Assembly (NCBI GenBank): GCA_017849435.1
Contig: JAFIGY010000009.1
Span: forward strand, 248,001 to 312,000
Direction: 5' to 3'
Length of the DNA: 64,000 nt
Source: Chitinophaga niabensis
GTDB lineage: Bacteria > Bacteroidota > Bacteroidia > Chitinophagales > Chitinophagaceae
Every line of letters starts with the position of its first letter. Position 1 is the stretch's first letter. Under the pieces are notes generated by a model that worked only from the letters and a program-made list of their open reading frames with translations, had not been told where the DNA came from and made no database searches. The translations under genes were made by a program, and so were the position numbers. This document shows, piece after piece, positions 61,735 to 64,000 of this stretch.

Positions 61735-63168
61735 TTACATGGCAGCGAGTTGCACTTTCTGTTGCAGTTCTATCACGCTGTCCCGGAAACTGTTATCGGT
61801 ATCCATCAGGTCTTTAACGGTTTGGCAGGAATGGATCACGGTGGTGTGATCGCGACCGCCGAAGTGTTCGCCGATGGTCTTGAGTGAATTCTTGGTAAAG
61901 CTTTTGGCCAGGTACATCGTGATCTGGCGGGCCTGTACGATCTCGCGTTTGCGGGTTTTCTGCAGCAGCTTGTCATACGGCACATCGAAATATTCGCAGA
62001 CCATCTTCTGGATGCTTTCGATGGTGATCTCCTTGGAAGAAGTTTTCACGAAGGATTTCAGTACACGTTTGGCCAGTTCCAGGTCAATATCTTTCCGGTT
62101 GAGGGAAGACTGTGCCAGGAGGGAGATCAATGCGCCTTCCAGTTCCCGGACGTTGCTCTGTATATTATAGGCAACATACTTTACAACTTCCTTGGGCATC
62201 TCCAGACCGTCGTTCCGCATCTTCATTTCCAATATCTCCATACGGGTCTCGAAGTCGGGCATCTGAATGTCCGCACTGAGGCCCCAGCGGAAACGGCTTA
62301 ACAGGCGTTCCTGCACACCGTCCAGATCCTTCGGCGGTTTGTCAGACGTAAGGATCAGTTGTTTACCGCTCTGGTGGAGATGATTGAAGATCGCGAAGAA
62401 GGCGTCCTGTGATTTCTCGGCGCGGGCAAAGAACTGGATATCGTCTACGATCAACACATCGATCAATTGATAGAAATGTATGAAATCGTTGATGATATTA
62501 TTCTTGGAGTGATCGATGAACTGATTGATAAATTTTTCGGCACTTACATATAATACAGCCTTATTCGGGCTTTGCCGTTTTACTTCATTGCCGATAGCCT
62601 GTGCGAGGTGGGTTTTACCCAAACCTACACCGCCGTAGATCACGAGCGGGTTGAAGGAAGTACCGCCCGGCTTGTCAGACACGGTTTTGCCGGCCCTGCG
62701 GGCTACACGGTTACAATCTCCTTCTATAAAGGATTCAAAGGTGTAGTTATGGTTTAGCTGGGAATCAATCTGCACGCGCTTAATGCCCGGTATCACGAAG
62801 GGGTTCTTCACCGGGTTCTGTATCGTTAGCGGAAAATCAACTTCACTGTCCTTTTGCGGCTTCGTAAACTGCGTAGGCATATTCACAGTTTTAGGATGCT
62901 GGTGGGGAGTGCCGTTTTCAACAACGATCCTGTATTCAAGCCTGGCTTCCTTTCCTAGTTCCCGTTTGATCGTTTTACCTAATAACCCTACATAATGCTC
63001 TTCCAGGTATTCATAGAAAAACTGACTCGGTACCTGGATGGTTAAAACATTGTTTTCAAGCTTTACGGGTTTTATCGGTTCAAACCATGTTTTGAATGGC
63101 TGCCATTCCACTATATCCCTGATTATATTCAGACACCTTTCCCAAACTTGTTCGCAAGTTTTATTCAT
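61735..63168 (-). CDS. dnaA: Chromosomal replication initiator DnaA
   Basis: 477 residues. Domain I (1-85: VWERCLNIIRDIVEWQPFKTWFEPIKPV), a linker, the AAA+ domain with Walker A GGVGLGKTHLAQ near 180, Walker B VLIVDDIQFF near 240 and DVQERLLSRFRWG, and domain IV with the DnaA-box signature GGRDHTTVIHSC near 440. It opens the origin and loads the replicative helicase. Monocistronic, with a strong terminator. No recF or dnaN adjoins, as is usual in Bacteroidota. Confidence 0.98.
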   Translation of the reverse strand: MNKTCEQVWERCLNIIRDIVEWQPFKTWFEPIKPVKLENNVLTIQVPSQFFYEYLEEHYVGLLGKTIKRELGKEARLEYRIVVENGTPHQHPKTVNMPTQFTKPQKDSEVDFPLTIQNPVKNPFVIPGIKRVQIDSQLNHNYTFESFIEGDCNRVARRAGKTVSDKPGGTSFNPLVIYGGVGLGKTHLAQAIGNEVKRQSPNKAVLYVSAEKFINQFIDHSKNNIINDFIHFYQLIDVLIVDDIQFFARAEKSQDAFFAIFNHLHQSGKQLILTSDKPPKDLDGVQERLLSRFRWGLSADIQMPDFETRMEILEMKMRNDGLEMPKEVVKYVAYNIQSNVRELEGALISLLAQSSLNRKDIDLELAKRVLKSFVKTSSKEITIESIQKMVCEYFDVPYDKLLQKTRKREIVQARQITMYLAKSFTKNSLKTIGEHFGGRDHTTVIHSCQTVKDLMDTDNSFRDSVIELQQKVQLAAM

Positions 63169-63719
63169 TTAGATAAAAAAAATTAATTCGTGTTTATAAT
63201 TTGGGTGTTCTCGAATACAAATTCCTCAATACGGGCAGTTGAAGAATTTTTTGACAGGATGACGAATATCTGTAGAAAATGTTGAAAAAAAAAATAAATC
63301 TGCCCTTGTTTAATTTCAAACAATTACAGAATGTCTCATCCTCTTTATTCAAGTAACTATCGGCTAAAACACCCGTTTAGCCTGCAATTCCATCACAATG
63401 AAAAGTGTTAAACCGTACAAGCATGATTAACAAGTAATTTGTAAAACTGTTTACTGGTTTGCATAAAAAAGACCAGCATCACAGGTAAAATAACATTGCT
63501 CATGTCCAGCTTTACAAACCTAATACCGGGGGCATTCGTTGGTTATATTCATGTATCACTTTTTTGGAAACTGCGCTCAGTCATTCTCAAATTCCGTGCA
63601 AATTTATGATATGGTTTGGAAAAAAGTAGAATAACTTGTGCAAAAGTAATTCAGCGCCCGTACATTGAAAAACTTATCTTTCTTATCTTTGGCGCAATTG
63701 TAATTTTAAACTATTATTT
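63169..63719. other. AT-rich divergent region between dnaA and a DUF3127 gene
   Basis: 551 bases rich in A and T with several A tracts (for example near 63288). I see no good TTATCCACA-type DnaA boxes, only weak likenesses, so there is no direct evidence of an origin. Promoters of both flanking genes must lie here. No RNA gene or open frame of note. Confidence 0.5.
63684..63691 (+). promoter_or_regulatory. -7 element of DUF3127 gene
   Basis: TATCTTTG is a perfect -7 match; TTG at 63665-63667 may be the -33 with a short spacer of 16 bases. The start codon is at 63720. Confidence 0.6.
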
Positions 63720-64000
63720 ATGAGTTTTGAAATAACCGGAAAGCTGATTGTGAAGTACAATACGGTTCAGCGCAGTGAATCCTTCAAGACCCGGGAGTTT
63801 GTGATTGAGAAGACCGATGATATCAATGGCCGGGTGATCACGAACTATATCAAGTTCCAGTCCGTACAGGATCGCACGAGCATTGTTGACCGTCACGCGG
63901 AAGGAGAAATGGTTAAAGTTTATTTTAATATAAAAGGTACACGCTGGGAGAAAGATGGCAAAGTGAATTACATCACCAACCTGGATGCATGGCGTATGGA
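63720..64000 (+). CDS. DUF3127 protein (N-terminal part, runs off window)
   Basis: The ATG at 63720 opens a frame that continues past the window edge, 93 codons seen. It begins MSFEITGKLIVKYNTVQRS and continues ESFKTREFVIEKTD, then DINGRVITNYIKFQ and DRTSIVDRHAEGEMVKVYFN; this is DUF3127, a Bacteroidota family with an OB-fold, single-stranded DNA binding protein-like look (ends of strands with aromatic residues). Function not established. It is divergent from dnaA. Confidence 0.9.
   Translation, partial: MSFEITGKLIVKYNTVQRSESFKTREFVIEKTDDINGRVITNYIKFQSVQDRTSIVDRHAEGEMVKVYFNIKGTRWEKDGKVNYITNLDAWRM

Noticed and set aside
63169-63719. Replication origin
   Set aside because: Position next to dnaA is suggestive, but no DnaA-box cluster can be pointed to by eye.

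Overview
This window looks like a chromosomal segment of a Bacteroidota bacterium, most likely a Chitinophaga-like member of the Chitinophagaceae. The signs are a SusC/SusD pair, promoters of the TTTG-N19-TAnnTTTG type, Bacteroidota-restricted families (DUF6048, DUF3127, a probable DUF6660), many MacB-like permease, LytS/LytTR and AraC genes, and dnaA beside a DUF3127 gene. The taxonomic call is inference from gene content; no rRNA is present.

Layout. 1-13.4 kb: end of a DUF6048 gene, an SMI1/KNR4 protein with a long Gly-Arg tail, an ElaA-type acetyltransferase, a two-ATPase ABC protein, then a large alpha-2-macroglobulin lipoprotein followed by penicillin-binding protein 1C, and rarA with a membrane protein gene. 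13.5-22.8 kb: an M13 metallopeptidase, a GH29 alpha-L-fucosidase and a SusC/SusD pair whose promoter carries a LacI-type operator; this reads as a small glycan-utilisation locus. 22.8-26.6 kb: tRNA-Ser(GCT) and tRNA-Pro(TGG), then an AT-rich block bounded by copies of the tRNA-Pro 3' end plus its terminator, carrying a Cys-rich secreted protein, an HMA-like protein and a TonB receptor (probable metal-handling cargo). No integrase remains.

26.6-40 kb is accessory in character: two serine hydrolases, a GlxA/GAPDH operon, a frameshifted nucleotidyltransferase with a coupled 59-codon gene missed by length filters, an ECF sigma factor with a membrane partner, a Crp-family regulator with an alpha/beta hydrolase, a MacB-like permease and a GNAT enzyme. 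40-52.3 kb: outer membrane proteins, an exported HisC-like aminotransferase, SRPBCC, pentapeptide-repeat and PhnA proteins, a TonB-type receptor divergent from a LytS/LytTR pair, and a HipA-like kinase overlapping a DUF3037 gene. 52.3-64 kb: a cupin gene remnant, a serine hydrolase with a degraded active site, TfoX-like and lipoprotein genes, a broken alpha/beta hydrolase, AraC, bestrophin and dienelactone hydrolase genes, a phosphodiesterase-like/alkaline phosphatase fusion with a SusD remnant upstream, dnaA, and the start of a DUF3127 gene.

No CRISPR array, prophage, transposase or classical defence system was seen. The most distinctive signals are the tRNA-Pro-flanked metal block, the glycine-arginine tailed SMI1 protein, the HipA-like/DUF3037 pair, the GlxA-GAPDH operon with a near-leaderless promoter, and a set of four decaying genes that can be reconstructed by eye.
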